The position numbers were made by a program, and so were the translations under genes. The notes beneath the pieces are model-generated. The model did no database searches, was not told the DNA's origin, and worked only from the letters and a program-made list of their open reading frames with translations. A stretch of 64,000 nucleotides of DNA, taken from assembly GCF_013694245.2 (NCBI RefSeq), contig NZ_CP059322.2, positions 4,657,001 through 4,721,000 on the forward strand. The letters run 5' to 3'. Each line of letters begins with the position of its first letter. Position 1 is the first letter of the stretch. This DNA comes from Micromonospora ferruginea (GTDB lineage Bacteria > Actinomycetota > Actinomycetes > Mycobacteriales > Micromonosporaceae). This document shows, piece by piece, positions 35,486 to 45,209 of the stretch.

Positions 35486-37164
35486 ACCGCCGCCCGTTCG
35501 ACCCGCGTCTGCTGCGCCGGGTCCCCGCGGCCCGGCGCGACCTCGCCGTGCTCGCGGTGCTGGGCGGGCTCACCGCGCTGCTGGTGGTCGCCCAGGCCAC
35601 CGCGCTGGCCACGCTGCTGGCCACCGCGATCGACGGGCGGCTGCACCGGGCGGCGCTGGCCGGTCTCCTCGCGGCGGTCGCCGCCCGGGCGCTGGTGAGC
35701 TGGGCGCAGGGCACGGTGGCGGCGCGGGCCGCCGCGACGGTCAAGGCGACGCTGCGGGCGGACCTGCTGCGCGCGGTCGGGCGGCACGGCCCCACCTGGG
35801 TCGCCGGCCGGCGGGCCGGGCAGCTCGCCACGCTCGCCGGTCGCGGCCTGGACGCGCTCGACCCCTACTTCACCGGCTACCTGCCGCAGCTCGTGCTGAG
35901 CGTGACCGTGCCGGCGGCGGTGCTGGCCCGGATCGTGTTCGCCGACTGGAGTTCGGCGCTGATCATCGCGCTGACCCTCCCTCTCATCCCGGTCTTCGGG
36001 GCGCTGCTCGGCTGGCAGGCGCAGGCCGCCACCGAGCGCCAGTGGCGGCGGCTGTCGCTGCTCGGCGGGCACTTCCTCGACATGGTCGCCGGGCTGCCCA
36101 CGCTGCGCGCGTTCGGCCGCGCCCGGGCCCAGGTGGACGTGGTGCGCCGGATGGCCGACGGCCACCGCCAGGCCACCATGCGGACGCTGCGGATCGCGTT
36201 CCTGTCCGCGCTGGTCCTGGAACTGGTCGCCACGCTCTCCGTGGCTCTGGTCGCGGTGCCGGTCGGCATCCGGCTGCTCGGCGGCGGGATCACGCTCTCC
36301 ACCGCGCTGCTGGTGCTGCTGCTCACGCCGGAGGCGTACCTGCCGTTGCGGGCCGCCGGCAGCCGGTTCCACGCCAGCATGGAGGGCCTCACCGCGCTGG
36401 ACGAGGCGCTCACGCTCTCCGCCGTCGACGCGCCGACCGCCCCGGCCACCGCCGGGGGCACGGCGCCGACCGGCCGGGGCGAGATCCGCTTCGAGGGCGT
36501 GACCGTCGCGTACGACCGGACCACCGCGCTGCGCGACGTCACGCTGACCATCCGCCCCGGCGAGCGGGTTGCCGTCATCGGCCCCAGCGGCGCCGGCAAG
36601 AGCACGCTGCTCAACCTGCTCCTCGGCTTCGTCGCCCCGACCGCCGGCCGGGTCACCGTGGACGGCGTCGACCTGGCCGGCGTCGACCTGGACGCCTGGC
36701 GTCGCGAGCTGGCCTGGGTGCCGCAGCGGGCGCACCTGTTCGCCGGGTCGCTGGCCGACAACATCCGCCTCGGCGCGCCGGCCACTCCGGACGCCGCGCT
36801 GGCCGGCGCGGTCGCCGACGCGGCGCTGGACGAGGTGGTCGACGCCCTGCCCGACGGGCTCGACACCGTGCTCGGCGAACGCGGCCACGGCCTGTCCAGC
36901 GGGCAGCGGCAGCGGGTGGCGCTGGCCCGGGCGTTCCTCCGGGACGCCCCGCTGGTGCTGCTCGACGAGCCGACGGCCCGGCTGGACAGCGCCAGCGAGG
37001 CGGTCGTGCTGACCGCCACCCGGCGGCTGGTCGCCGGCCGGACCGCGCTGCTGGTCGCGCACCGGCCGGCGCTGCTGGCCGACGCCGACCGGATCCTGCG
37101 CGTCTCCGACGGCCGGGTCACCGAGCTGCGCCCGACCGCCACCGACCCGGCGGTGACCCGGTGA
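35482..37164 (+). CDS. cydD: ABC exporter CydD of the cytochrome bd assembly system
   Basis: 560 residues from GTG 35482. Six membrane helices at about residues 20-300 and an ATPase domain at about 335-555: Walker A GPSGAGKSTLL, signature LSSGQRQRVALARAF, Walker B LVLLDEPTARLD, H-loop VAHRPALL. With CydC it forms a heterodimer that exports cysteine/glutathione-like thiols or heme-related compounds and is required for assembling cytochrome bd. Position directly after cydB supports the assignment. Confidence 0.92.
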   Translation: MNRRPFDPRLLRRVPAARRDLAVLAVLGGLTALLVVAQATALATLLATAIDGRLHRAALAGLLAAVAARALVSWAQGTVAARAAATVKATLRADLLRAVGRHGPTWVAGRRAGQLATLAGRGLDALDPYFTGYLPQLVLSVTVPAAVLARIVFADWSSALIIALTLPLIPVFGALLGWQAQAATERQWRRLSLLGGHFLDMVAGLPTLRAFGRARAQVDVVRRMADGHRQATMRTLRIAFLSALVLELVATLSVALVAVPVGIRLLGGGITLSTALLVLLLTPEAYLPLRAAGSRFHASMEGLTALDEALTLSAVDAPTAPATAGGTAPTGRGEIRFEGVTVAYDRTTALRDVTLTIRPGERVAVIGPSGAGKSTLLNLLLGFVAPTAGRVTVDGVDLAGVDLDAWRRELAWVPQRAHLFAGSLADNIRLGAPATPDAALAGAVADAALDEVVDALPDGLDTVLGERGHGLSSGQRQRVALARAFLRDAPLVLLDEPTARLDSASEAVVLTATRRLVAGRTALLVAHRPALLADADRILRVSDGRVTELRPTATDPAVTR

Positions 37165-37213
37165 GTCCGCTCGGCGTGGCCCGGGGCCACCACGACGCCC
37201 GAGAGGTGACCCG

Positions 37214-39055
37214 ATGACGGCGGGCGACGGCGTGACCCCGGTGGGCCGCGAGCCCGGCGGGCCGACCGGGGTTCCGGTGCGGCCGTCCGGATCGCCGGAG
37301 CCGCCGGCGCCGGCCCGTCCCGGCGCCGAGCGGGCGGTGCTGCGGCTGGCCCGGCCCTACCTGGGCCGCCTGCTGGGCGCCGGGCTGCTCGCCGCGGCGA
37401 CCGAGTTCGCCGGGCTGGCGCTGATGGCGACCGCCACCTGGCTGCTGATGAGCGCCGCCGGCCGGCCGCCGCTCGACCGGTTGACCGTGGCGATCGTCGC
37501 GGTACGGGCGCTCGCGGTCGGCCGGGGCGTCTTCCGCTACACCGAGCGGCTCGCCGGGCACGACGCCGTGCTCCGCATGGTCACCGACGTCCGGGCCCGG
37601 GTCTACGCCACGCTCGCCGCCCGGCGAGAGTCCGCCGACCGTCGCACCGGGGACGCGCTCAGCCGGCTGGTCTCCGACGTGGAGGCGGCCCAGGACCTGC
37701 TCCTGCGCGTGCTCGTGCCGGGGTCCGCGGCGGCGCTGGTCAGCGTGCTCGCGGTCGGCGGCGCGGCGCTGATCTCGCCGCCGGCCGCCGGCGTCCTCGC
37801 GCTCGGCCTGCTGGTGGCCGGGGTGGCGCTGCCCGCGCTCGCCACCCGGCTCACCCGCCGGGCCGCCGACGAGGTGGCCCCGCTGCGCGGCGCGCTCGCG
37901 GTGGACGCGGTCGACCTCACCCACGGCGCCGCCGACCTGGCCGCCTTCGGGGCGACCGACGCCGCGCTGGCCGCCGCGCGGGGGCGGGCCGGCCGGCTGG
38001 CCCGGTTGGAACGCCGGCTCGCCGCGACCGGCTTCGCGGTGGACGCGGCCGGCGTGCTGGTGGGCGGCCTCACCGCCGCCGCGGTGGTGGTCGTGGCGCT
38101 GCGCGCCGGGGTGGGCGGCGTGCTGGTGGGTGTGCTCGCGGTGGGCACGCTGGCCGCCGTCGAGGTGGCCCTCGCCCTGGTCGCCGCCGCCCGGCAGCGC
38201 ACCCAGCTCCGGGCCGGGCTGGCCCGGGTGGCCGACCTGCTCACCGAGCCCGCCGCGACGCCGCCGGCCGCCACCGCGCCCCCGGCGTCGGGCGGCCACC
38301 ACGTGCGGTTCGAGGGCGTGACGGTCCGCTACCGGGCCGGCGCCGCGCCCGCGCTGGCCGGGTTCGACCTGGACCTGCCGGCCGGCCGCCGGGTGGCCGT
38401 GGTCGGGCCGAGCGGGGCCGGCAAGAGCACGCTCGCCGCGACGCTCACCGGCGCGGTACGCCCCGCCGCCGGCCGGGTCACCGTCGACGGCGCCCCGGTC
38501 GCCGACCTCCCCGCCGAGCACCTGCCGCGGCTGGTCGGCGGCCTGCTCGCCGAGGCGTACGTCTTCCACGCCACGGTGCGGGAGAACCTGCTGCTCGGCC
38601 GGCCGGACGCGGGCGAGGCGGAGCTGACCGGGGCCACCCGGGCGGCCGGGCTCCTGGACTGGGTACGCGACCAGCCCGACGGGTGGGACACCGTGGTCGG
38701 CGAGCAGGGCGGGCAGCTCTCCGGCGGGCAGCGGCAGCGGCTCGCACTGGCCCGGGCGCTGCTGGCCGCCCCGCCGGTGCTGGTGCTGGACGAGCCGACC
38801 GAGGGTCTCGACCCGACGGCGGCCGACGCGGTGCTCGCCTCCGCGCTCGCCGCCACGCCGGCCGGGCACTCGGTGCTGCTGATCAGTCACCGGCTCAGCG
38901 GCCTGGCCGGGCTGGACGAGATCGTGGTGCTGGAGGACGGCCGGGTGGCACAGCGCGGCCGGCACGACGAGCTGGTGGCGCGGCCCGGCTGGTACCGGGA
39001 GCAGTGGCTGCGCCAGGAGGCGGCCGAGCGCGGGTACCTCGCGCTCTCCCCCTGA
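37214..39055 (+). CDS. cydC: ABC exporter CydC of the cytochrome bd assembly system
   Basis: 613 residues from ATG 37214, with GAGAGG upstream, 49 bp after cydD. An N-terminal Gly/Pro-rich region of about 40 residues precedes the membrane domain (45-340), and the ATPase lies at about 365-600: GPSGAGKSTLA, LSGGQRQRLALARAL, VLVLDEPTEGLD and ISHRLSGL. It is the partner of CydD. Confidence 0.92.
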   Translation: MTAGDGVTPVGREPGGPTGVPVRPSGSPEPPAPARPGAERAVLRLARPYLGRLLGAGLLAAATEFAGLALMATATWLLMSAAGRPPLDRLTVAIVAVRALAVGRGVFRYTERLAGHDAVLRMVTDVRARVYATLAARRESADRRTGDALSRLVSDVEAAQDLLLRVLVPGSAAALVSVLAVGGAALISPPAAGVLALGLLVAGVALPALATRLTRRAADEVAPLRGALAVDAVDLTHGAADLAAFGATDAALAAARGRAGRLARLERRLAATGFAVDAAGVLVGGLTAAAVVVVALRAGVGGVLVGVLAVGTLAAVEVALALVAAARQRTQLRAGLARVADLLTEPAATPPAATAPPASGGHHVRFEGVTVRYRAGAAPALAGFDLDLPAGRRVAVVGPSGAGKSTLAATLTGAVRPAAGRVTVDGAPVADLPAEHLPRLVGGLLAEAYVFHATVRENLLLGRPDAGEAELTGATRAAGLLDWVRDQPDGWDTVVGEQGGQLSGGQRQRLALARALLAAPPVLVLDEPTEGLDPTAADAVLASALAATPAGHSVLLISHRLSGLAGLDEIVVLEDGRVAQRGRHDELVARPGWYREQWLRQEAAERGYLALSP

Positions 39056-39111
39056 GCCGGGTCGGGGATCTCCCGGACGCGGCCGGGGCTCGACGGTGGC
39101 AGGCTGGTGCC

Positions 39112-39804
39112 ATGCGCGTGGATCAGGGGGCACGGGTCGAGGACCGGCTGCGCGAGCTGTCCGGGCGGCTGCACGGGCCGACCCGGCTCAAGGCCGACCT
39201 GCTGACCGAGGCGCGGCACGCGCTGGAGGACGCCGCCGAGGCGTACCGGGAGGGTGGCCTGCCGCGGGCGGAGGCCGAGCGGCGGGCGGTGGCCGAGTTC
39301 GGCAGCGTGGCCCAGCTCCTGCCCGGTTTCCAGGCCGAGCTGGCGGCCGGTGCGCTGCGCGGGTTGGCGCTGCGCACGCTCGCGGTGGCGGTGGTGCTGA
39401 TGGCCGCCGGCGACCTGACCTGGCGGGGGTCGAGCTGGAGCGCCGGCCCGCGCCCGCCGGCCGGCTACCTGCTGCTCTCCGCCGCGCTCAACGGCATCTG
39501 GGGGCTGGTGGCCGGGTTGGCGCTGGCCGGGCTGCTGCTCGGCGTGCTGGCCGCCCGGTGGGCGTCGCCCGGCGTCCTCCGGGCGGCCCGGGTGGTCGGC
39601 TTCGGGCTGACCGGCGGGCTGGCGGTCGGCGCGGTCGCCGGGGGCGCGCTGTTCGGCTGGTCGGTCCGGCTGTGGGACGCCGCGCTGACCTGGCCCCCGA
39701 TGATCATCGGGGCGGTGGTGGTGTCGGCGGCGTGGTTCGCGCTGGCCCGCTCGGCCCGCTGGTGGCTGCTCAGCACACGCGGTCCACGGTTGGCCCGCCG
39801 GTGA
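39112..39804 (+). CDS. Membrane protein with permease-prefix helical domain
   Basis: 230 residues from ATG 39112. The cytosolic N-terminal helices LRELSGRLHGPTRLKADLLTEARHALEDAAEAYREGG and AEAERRAVAEFGSVAQLLPGFQAEL form the permease-prefix domain, which commonly precedes transport proteins. About four membrane helices follow (residues 85-103, 125-150, 160-180, 200-215). In other genomes this protein type sits next to a PadR regulator, as here (convergent, 8-bp gap). Function unknown; a role in membrane stress or transport is inferred only from the pairing. Confidence 0.75.
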   Translation: MRVDQGARVEDRLRELSGRLHGPTRLKADLLTEARHALEDAAEAYREGGLPRAEAERRAVAEFGSVAQLLPGFQAELAAGALRGLALRTLAVAVVLMAAGDLTWRGSSWSAGPRPPAGYLLLSAALNGIWGLVAGLALAGLLLGVLAARWASPGVLRAARVVGFGLTGGLAVGAVAGGALFGWSVRLWDAALTWPPMIIGAVVVSAAWFALARSARWWLLSTRGPRLARR

Positions 39805-39812
39805 GGCGCGGG

Positions 39813-40154
39813 TCAGGCCGGCGTCGCGGGCGGCTCGTCCGCGCCGAGGAAGCGACCGACGGTGGCGCTGAACTCGCGCCAGCCGGCCCGTTCCCCGGCG
39901 AGCGCCCGGCCGCCGGCCTCGGTGAGCTGGTAGGTGCGGCGTTCCCGGCCGTTGACCGTGCTCCACGAGCTGGCCACCAGGCCGGCCCGTTCCAGCCGGC
40001 GCAACGCCGGATAGATGGTGCCGGTCGGCAGGTCCAGCGTGCCGCCGCTGCGCGCCCGCAGCGCCTCGATGATCGCGTAGCCGTGCAGCGAGCCCTGCTC
40101 CAGCACGGCCAGCAGCAGCGCGTCCAGGTGTCCGTGCAGCGCCTGCGCCCTCAT
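39813..40154 (-). CDS. PadR family transcriptional regulator
   Basis: 113 residues from ATG 40154. The N-terminus matches PadR-s1: HLDALLLAVLEQGSLHGYAIIEALRARSGGTLDLPTGTIYPALRRLERAGLVAS, with the wing region RRTYQLTEAGGRAL. The C-terminus is short, so it is the small PadR type. The ATG overlaps a palindrome that also occurs in front of cydA, so it may control itself and the cytochrome bd operon that ends beside it. TAGGCT on its own strand gives a leaderless-type promoter. Confidence 0.9.
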   Translation of the reverse strand: MRAQALHGHLDALLLAVLEQGSLHGYAIIEALRARSGGTLDLPTGTIYPALRRLERAGLVASSWSTVNGRERRTYQLTEAGGRALAGERAGWREFSATVGRFLGADEPPATPA

Positions 40155-40172
40155 AGGTAGAAAGCCTACTTG
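40153..40172. promoter_or_regulatory. Palindrome at the padR start, matching the cydA site
   Basis: ATAGGTAGAAAGCCTACTTG, i.e. AGGTAG-N5-CTACTT. It overlaps the first bases of the padR ATG and the minus-strand -10-like TAGGCT, and is the twin of 33141-33160. Confidence 0.65.
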
Positions 40173-40300
40173 TCCGCGCTTCGGGACGCCACCGGGGTGC
40201 GGCTCCCGCCCGGAACGGGTCGCCCACTAGGGTATGTGCGCAGAGTCACTCGGCGGCGCGACGCCGCCGGGTGGGCACCCGAACGCACACGGAGGTCAGC

Positions 40301-41281
<981 letters not shown>

Positions 41282-41347
41282 CCCGGAGCGGGGAGCATCA
41301 GTCTCTGGCAGAACAAGACACCTGTGTCCCGGGAGGAGGACGACGCC

Positions 41348-43747
41348 GTGGCGCTCGTGCGCGTGTACTGCGGTCTGGCCTCGGCAGATCCGGCCGACCG
41401 ATCGGCTTCGGCCGGAACGACGCTGACGTCCGCTGTGGTCGACGACGCAGGCCGTCTTCTGCACGTCTGTGAGATCGGTGACGAGCCCGCCGGCTACGCC
41501 CGGCTGGTCGCGCTGCTGGTGGAGCGGTCCGGCGGACCGGCCGGCGCGGCGATCGCCGCGGACAGCGACGACCACACCGTCACCTCGCTGCTCAGCGCCG
41601 CCGGCCGGCCGCTGGCGATCGCGGACGACGACGCGGTCGACGACTTCGCCGAGCGCTTCGCCGACGACGACTCCCTCGAGGAGATGCAGTCCCCGCCGGC
41701 CGAGCGCCGCGCGGTCGGGCTCGCGCGGGCCCTGCAGGCCGGCGCGCTCTCCGCGGTGAGCCTCCCCACGCCGCGCGACCTCGCCGGCTACAAGCAGGTG
41801 CTGTCCGCGCACGCGGCCCTCGCCAGCGGGCGGCACTCGGCCGCGGTGACGCTGCGCGAGGTGCTGCGCGAGCTCTACCCGGCCGCGCTGCGGGCCTACC
41901 CCGACCCGGCCGAGCCGGTCGCCCTGGCGGTGCTCGACGCGCTGCCCGAGCCGGGCATGCTGACCGGCGCCGGCCGCGGCCGGGACATCGGCGCGGCCAC
42001 CGACGCGGTGACCGCGCACCTGGCCGCCGAGGGCCTGGCCGACGCCGACACCGTCACCGAGGCGGTGACCGCGTTACGGGTCGCCATCTCCGAGACGCCC
42101 CGGCGGGCCACCGTCAACCGGGTGCTCACCGCCGCCGTCGCCGAGACGGTGCGGCAGGCCGTCGCGTCCGTCCGGGCCTGTGACGCCGGCTGCGACGCGC
42201 TGGTGGGCGCGCTGGCCGAGCGGGCCACCCCCGCGCCGGCCGCCGGTCGCCGGGCCGCCGCCCGCCGAGGCGAGCCGGTCGACGAGCTGACCGCGCCCAC
42301 CGGACTGCGTCCGGTGCGCCCGGCGGAGCCGGAGCCGGTCGTCGAGCCGGCCGGCCGGCGCAGCCGCCCCGAACCGGAGTCCGACGCCGCCGCGTCCGCG
42401 GGTCGGCGCAGCCGCCCCGAGCCGGTCCCGGGTGGGCGGCGCAGCCGTCCGGAGCCGGTGTCCGGTCCGGCCGCCCCGACCGCGCCCCGACCGCTCGGCC
42501 CGCCGCCGGTGGCACCCGCACCCGTCGCGCCGCCGCCGGTCGCCCCGGCCCCGGTCGCCACCCCCGTCGCCCCGGCGGCGGCACTGGGCCGGCCGATGTC
42601 CGCGCCGCCGAGCCGTCCCGAGCCGACCGGCGCCCCACTGCCCTCCCGGGTGGACGGACCGACCAACCGGCCGGTCTCCGCGCCGCCCCCGCCGCCGCCC
42701 GGGATCACCCCGTTCGCCCCGGCCCAGCGCGGCGCGGTGCCGCCGGCCGAGGCCGGTGAGCCGTTCCGCCCGACGCTGACCACCGCCGCGATCAACAAGG
42801 CGCGGGCCGAGCGACAGCGCACGATCATCCCGCCGCGCCCGAAGACCACTCCGGCCGAACCGCCGACCGGCGGGTTCAGCGCCACCGACCTGAGCATCCC
42901 GGTGCCGAACCCGCGCCCGGCCGCCGCGCCGGAACCCGCACCGCCCGGCTCGCGTGCCAACTGGCCGCTGGTCAACAACGCCGACGAGCAGGCCGACCGG
43001 GAGCGGGAGGCGCCCGCCTACCCGTACGGGCGGAGCGTGGACGCGCCGAGCGACCCGGGCCGGGTCACCCCGCCGTGGCTCGCCGACGACCTGCCGCCGG
43101 AGCCCCCGATGCTGCGGCTGGTCGAGCCGCCGCCGCTGGCCGACCGGGCGCTGCGCACCGAGCTGGACCGGCCGACCGACCCGGGCCTCGACACGCCGCC
43201 GCTGCGGCTGGTCGACCGGGGCGACCCGGCCCGGACGATCGCCCGCGCCGAGATGCCCGCCCCGCTGGAGCGGCGTCCCGCGCCGAAGGAGCACCGGCCC
43301 CCGCCGGTCTCCGACGAGGGCGACGGCGACCTGCTGATCTTCGCGCAGGCCAAGTCCGCCTGGTTCGTCGGCCACGGCGACGAGGCCGACCTGGAGTGGG
43401 CGACCACCGCCGACACCGGCTGGCAGGCCGCCGAGCAGGCGGCCCGCCCGTCGATCGGCGCGGAGACCAAGGCCGGCCTGCCCAAGCGGGTCCCGCAGGC
43501 CAACCTGGTGCCGGGCTCGCCGCTGCGTGAGGAGCGTCCACTGCGGATCGTCCGCAACGCGGCCAGCCTCGCCGAGAACACCACCGGCTACTTCCGGGGG
43601 TGGCGGCGCGGTCAGGAGATCGGCGGTTTCGCCGTCGGCGGTCGACCGGGTCGTGAGGCGGCCGGCGGCTGGGACTTCAGCCGGGACACCGGTGACCGCG
43701 ACGACGAGCGGGAATACGAGTACCGCTCGGCGGGCTACCGGTCCTGA
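41348..43747 (+). CDS. Proline-rich protein with IS110-transposase-like N-terminus and a conservon-kinase C-terminal motif
   Basis: 799 residues from GTG 41348, with GGGAGGAGG at 41331-41339. Residues 1-290 form a folded domain (VYCGLASADPADRSASAGTT, AADSDDHTVTSLLSAAGRPLAI, TLREVLRELYPAALRAYPDP) that reminds me of the N-terminal RNase H-like part of IS110-family transposases, but no complete catalytic set is seen. Residues 290-690 are Pro/Ala-rich, disordered and repetitive. The last ~100 residues carry GLPKRVPQANLVPGS, then NTTGYFRGWRRGQEIGG. That matches the C-terminal motif of the histidine kinase of the conservon at 46684-50451. No signal peptide or membrane segment. Function unknown; possibly a component of the conservon pathway. 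Confidence 0.75.
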   Translation: MALVRVYCGLASADPADRSASAGTTLTSAVVDDAGRLLHVCEIGDEPAGYARLVALLVERSGGPAGAAIAADSDDHTVTSLLSAAGRPLAIADDDAVDDFAERFADDDSLEEMQSPPAERRAVGLARALQAGALSAVSLPTPRDLAGYKQVLSAHAALASGRHSAAVTLREVLRELYPAALRAYPDPAEPVALAVLDALPEPGMLTGAGRGRDIGAATDAVTAHLAAEGLADADTVTEAVTALRVAISETPRRATVNRVLTAAVAETVRQAVASVRACDAGCDALVGALAERATPAPAAGRRAAARRGEPVDELTAPTGLRPVRPAEPEPVVEPAGRRSRPEPESDAAASAGRRSRPEPVPGGRRSRPEPVSGPAAPTAPRPLGPPPVAPAPVAPPPVAPAPVATPVAPAAALGRPMSAPPSRPEPTGAPLPSRVDGPTNRPVSAPPPPPPGITPFAPAQRGAVPPAEAGEPFRPTLTTAAINKARAERQRTIIPPRPKTTPAEPPTGGFSATDLSIPVPNPRPAAAPEPAPPGSRANWPLVNNADEQADREREAPAYPYGRSVDAPSDPGRVTPPWLADDLPPEPPMLRLVEPPPLADRALRTELDRPTDPGLDTPPLRLVDRGDPARTIARAEMPAPLERRPAPKEHRPPPVSDEGDGDLLIFAQAKSAWFVGHGDEADLEWATTADTGWQAAEQAARPSIGAETKAGLPKRVPQANLVPGSPLREERPLRIVRNAASLAENTTGYFRGWRRGQEIGGFAVGGRPGREAAGGWDFSRDTGDRDDEREYEYRSAGYRS

Positions 43748-43872
43748 CCACCTGTCGCACCGCGGGTGTTCCTGCCCACACCCGGATAATTTGACGCCGG
43801 GTCCGGCCGGCCGGGAACATACCCGGCGGACCAGCGGCGGCGCGTGTTCGCCGGGGTGGGAAGGCGACTCCA

Positions 43873-45093
43873 TTGGCGACACCGGCATTCGACTCCACCG
43901 TGCTCACCCGACGGGGCGTCCTCGCGGCCGCGGCCGGCAGCCTGCTGCTCGCGGGCTGCGGGCCGCAGGGTCAGCGGCCGGACGCGGGCGGGAACAGCAG
44001 CGCACCCGGTGACCAGAATCTGGTCGTCGGCGCCAGCCTGGAGCTGAGCGGACGCGGCGCGGCACTCGCGGTGGCGCAGCGGCGCGCCCTGGAGATCGCG
44101 GCGGAGACGCTGAACCGCTCCGGCATCCCGGTCGGAAACCTGATGCGGTCGGTCCGGCTGGAGATCCGGGACAACGGCAGCGACCTGGAGGTCGCCGCCC
44201 GGCACGCCGCCGAGATGACCCGCGCCGGGGCGCACGCCCTGGTCGGCGGCGTCCTCGGTGACACCGCCACGGCCCTCGCGGCGGCCGCCCAGCGGCTCAA
44301 GACGCCGTTCCTGGCGCTCGGCTTCTCCGACCGCATCGTGCTGCCGCTCTCCGACCGCACGTTCAGCTTCAAGCTCACCCCGGACGCTACCGACATGGCC
44401 CGGCGGATGGTGGACCTGCTCGAGTCGCAGCGGGTCCGGCGGGTGGTCCTGCTGGCCGAGGACGGGCCGCACGGCGACTCCGGCGTACGGGCGCTGAAGG
44501 ACGCGTTGGACCGCAGCGGCGTGGACCTGGCGCGCACGGTGCGGCTGCCCGGCGGCGGGCAGAGCTTCCGGGCCGCCGCCGAACGGGCCGTCGCCGCGGA
44601 TCCGGACGGCGTCGTCGTCTGGGCCACCGCACCCGACTCCGGCACGGCGGCGCGGGAGCTGCGGCGCGCCGGCCACCGGGGCGCGCTCTTCTTCGACGCC
44701 GGCGCGGTGGTGGACGACACGCTGCGCGGCGCCAACGCGAAGGCCGTCGAGGGCGCCTACGCGGTGCATCCGGCCTGTCTGGGCGGCTCCGCGTTGACCG
44801 CCACCAGCGGGGCACTGGTGGCCCGGCGGGACTTCGACTACCGCTACACCCAGAAGCACGGCTCCTCGGTGGGCTTCGCCCCGTACGCGGCGGACGCGCT
44901 CCAGCTCCTCGCGGCGGCGGCCCGGAAGGCGACGAGCCTCGACCGTGGCCGGCTGCGGGCGTTCCTGCAGACCCAGATGACCGAGGGCATCGCCGGTGGA
45001 TACGCGTTCACCGCCGACCGGCACGGAGGCATGGAGGCCGACTCGCTCGGCGTCTACCAGGTGTCCCAGGGCGGCTGGGCCCGGTACGCCTGA
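43873..45093 (+). CDS. Substrate-binding lipoprotein, branched-chain amino acid ABC type (type I PBP)
   Basis: 406 residues from TTG 43873. A signal peptide TRRGVLAAAAGSLLLAGCGPQ ends in a lipobox Cys. Two type I periplasmic-binding lobes follow: LVVGASLELSGRGAALAVAQRRALEIAAETLN, AHALVGGVLGDTATALAAAAQRLKTPFLALGFSDR and VVLLAEDGPHGDSGVRALKDALDRSG. No permease or ATPase lies nearby, so it may be a sensor ligand-binding protein for the adjacent conservon kinase rather than a transporter subunit. The start is TTG with a moderate upstream region; no better start was seen. Confidence 0.85.
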   Translation: MATPAFDSTVLTRRGVLAAAAGSLLLAGCGPQGQRPDAGGNSSAPGDQNLVVGASLELSGRGAALAVAQRRALEIAAETLNRSGIPVGNLMRSVRLEIRDNGSDLEVAARHAAEMTRAGAHALVGGVLGDTATALAAAAQRLKTPFLALGFSDRIVLPLSDRTFSFKLTPDATDMARRMVDLLESQRVRRVVLLAEDGPHGDSGVRALKDALDRSGVDLARTVRLPGGGQSFRAAAERAVAADPDGVVVWATAPDSGTAARELRRAGHRGALFFDAGAVVDDTLRGANAKAVEGAYAVHPACLGGSALTATSGALVARRDFDYRYTQKHGSSVGFAPYAADALQLLAAAARKATSLDRGRLRAFLQTQMTEGIAGGYAFTADRHGGMEADSLGVYQVSQGGWARYA

Positions 45094-45126
45094 CCGCCGA
45101 GCGCCCGGACCGTCCCCGCCGGACGG

Positions 45127-45199
45127 TTCGTGCTGTCCGTCCCCCGTCCGGCGACGGACAGCACGAAGCGCCCGGTGGCACATGGCCGCCGGGCGCTTC
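45127..45199. terminator. Two overlapping hairpins between the lipoprotein and cvnD genes
   Basis: First: a perfect 15-bp stem, TTCGTGCTGTCCGTC (45127-45141) with GACGGACAGCACGAA (45153-45167). Second: an 11-bp stem GAAGCGCCCGG (45165-45175) with CCGGGCGCTTC (45189-45199). They share three bases, so they compete. Each end serves one of two convergent transcripts. Confidence 0.8.
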
Positions 45200-45209
45200 C
45201 GCGCGTCGG

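Noticed and set aside
43748..43872. Mobile-element ends around the 799-residue gene
   Set aside because: No terminal inverted repeats or target-site duplications are visible, so it is not an intact insertion sequence.
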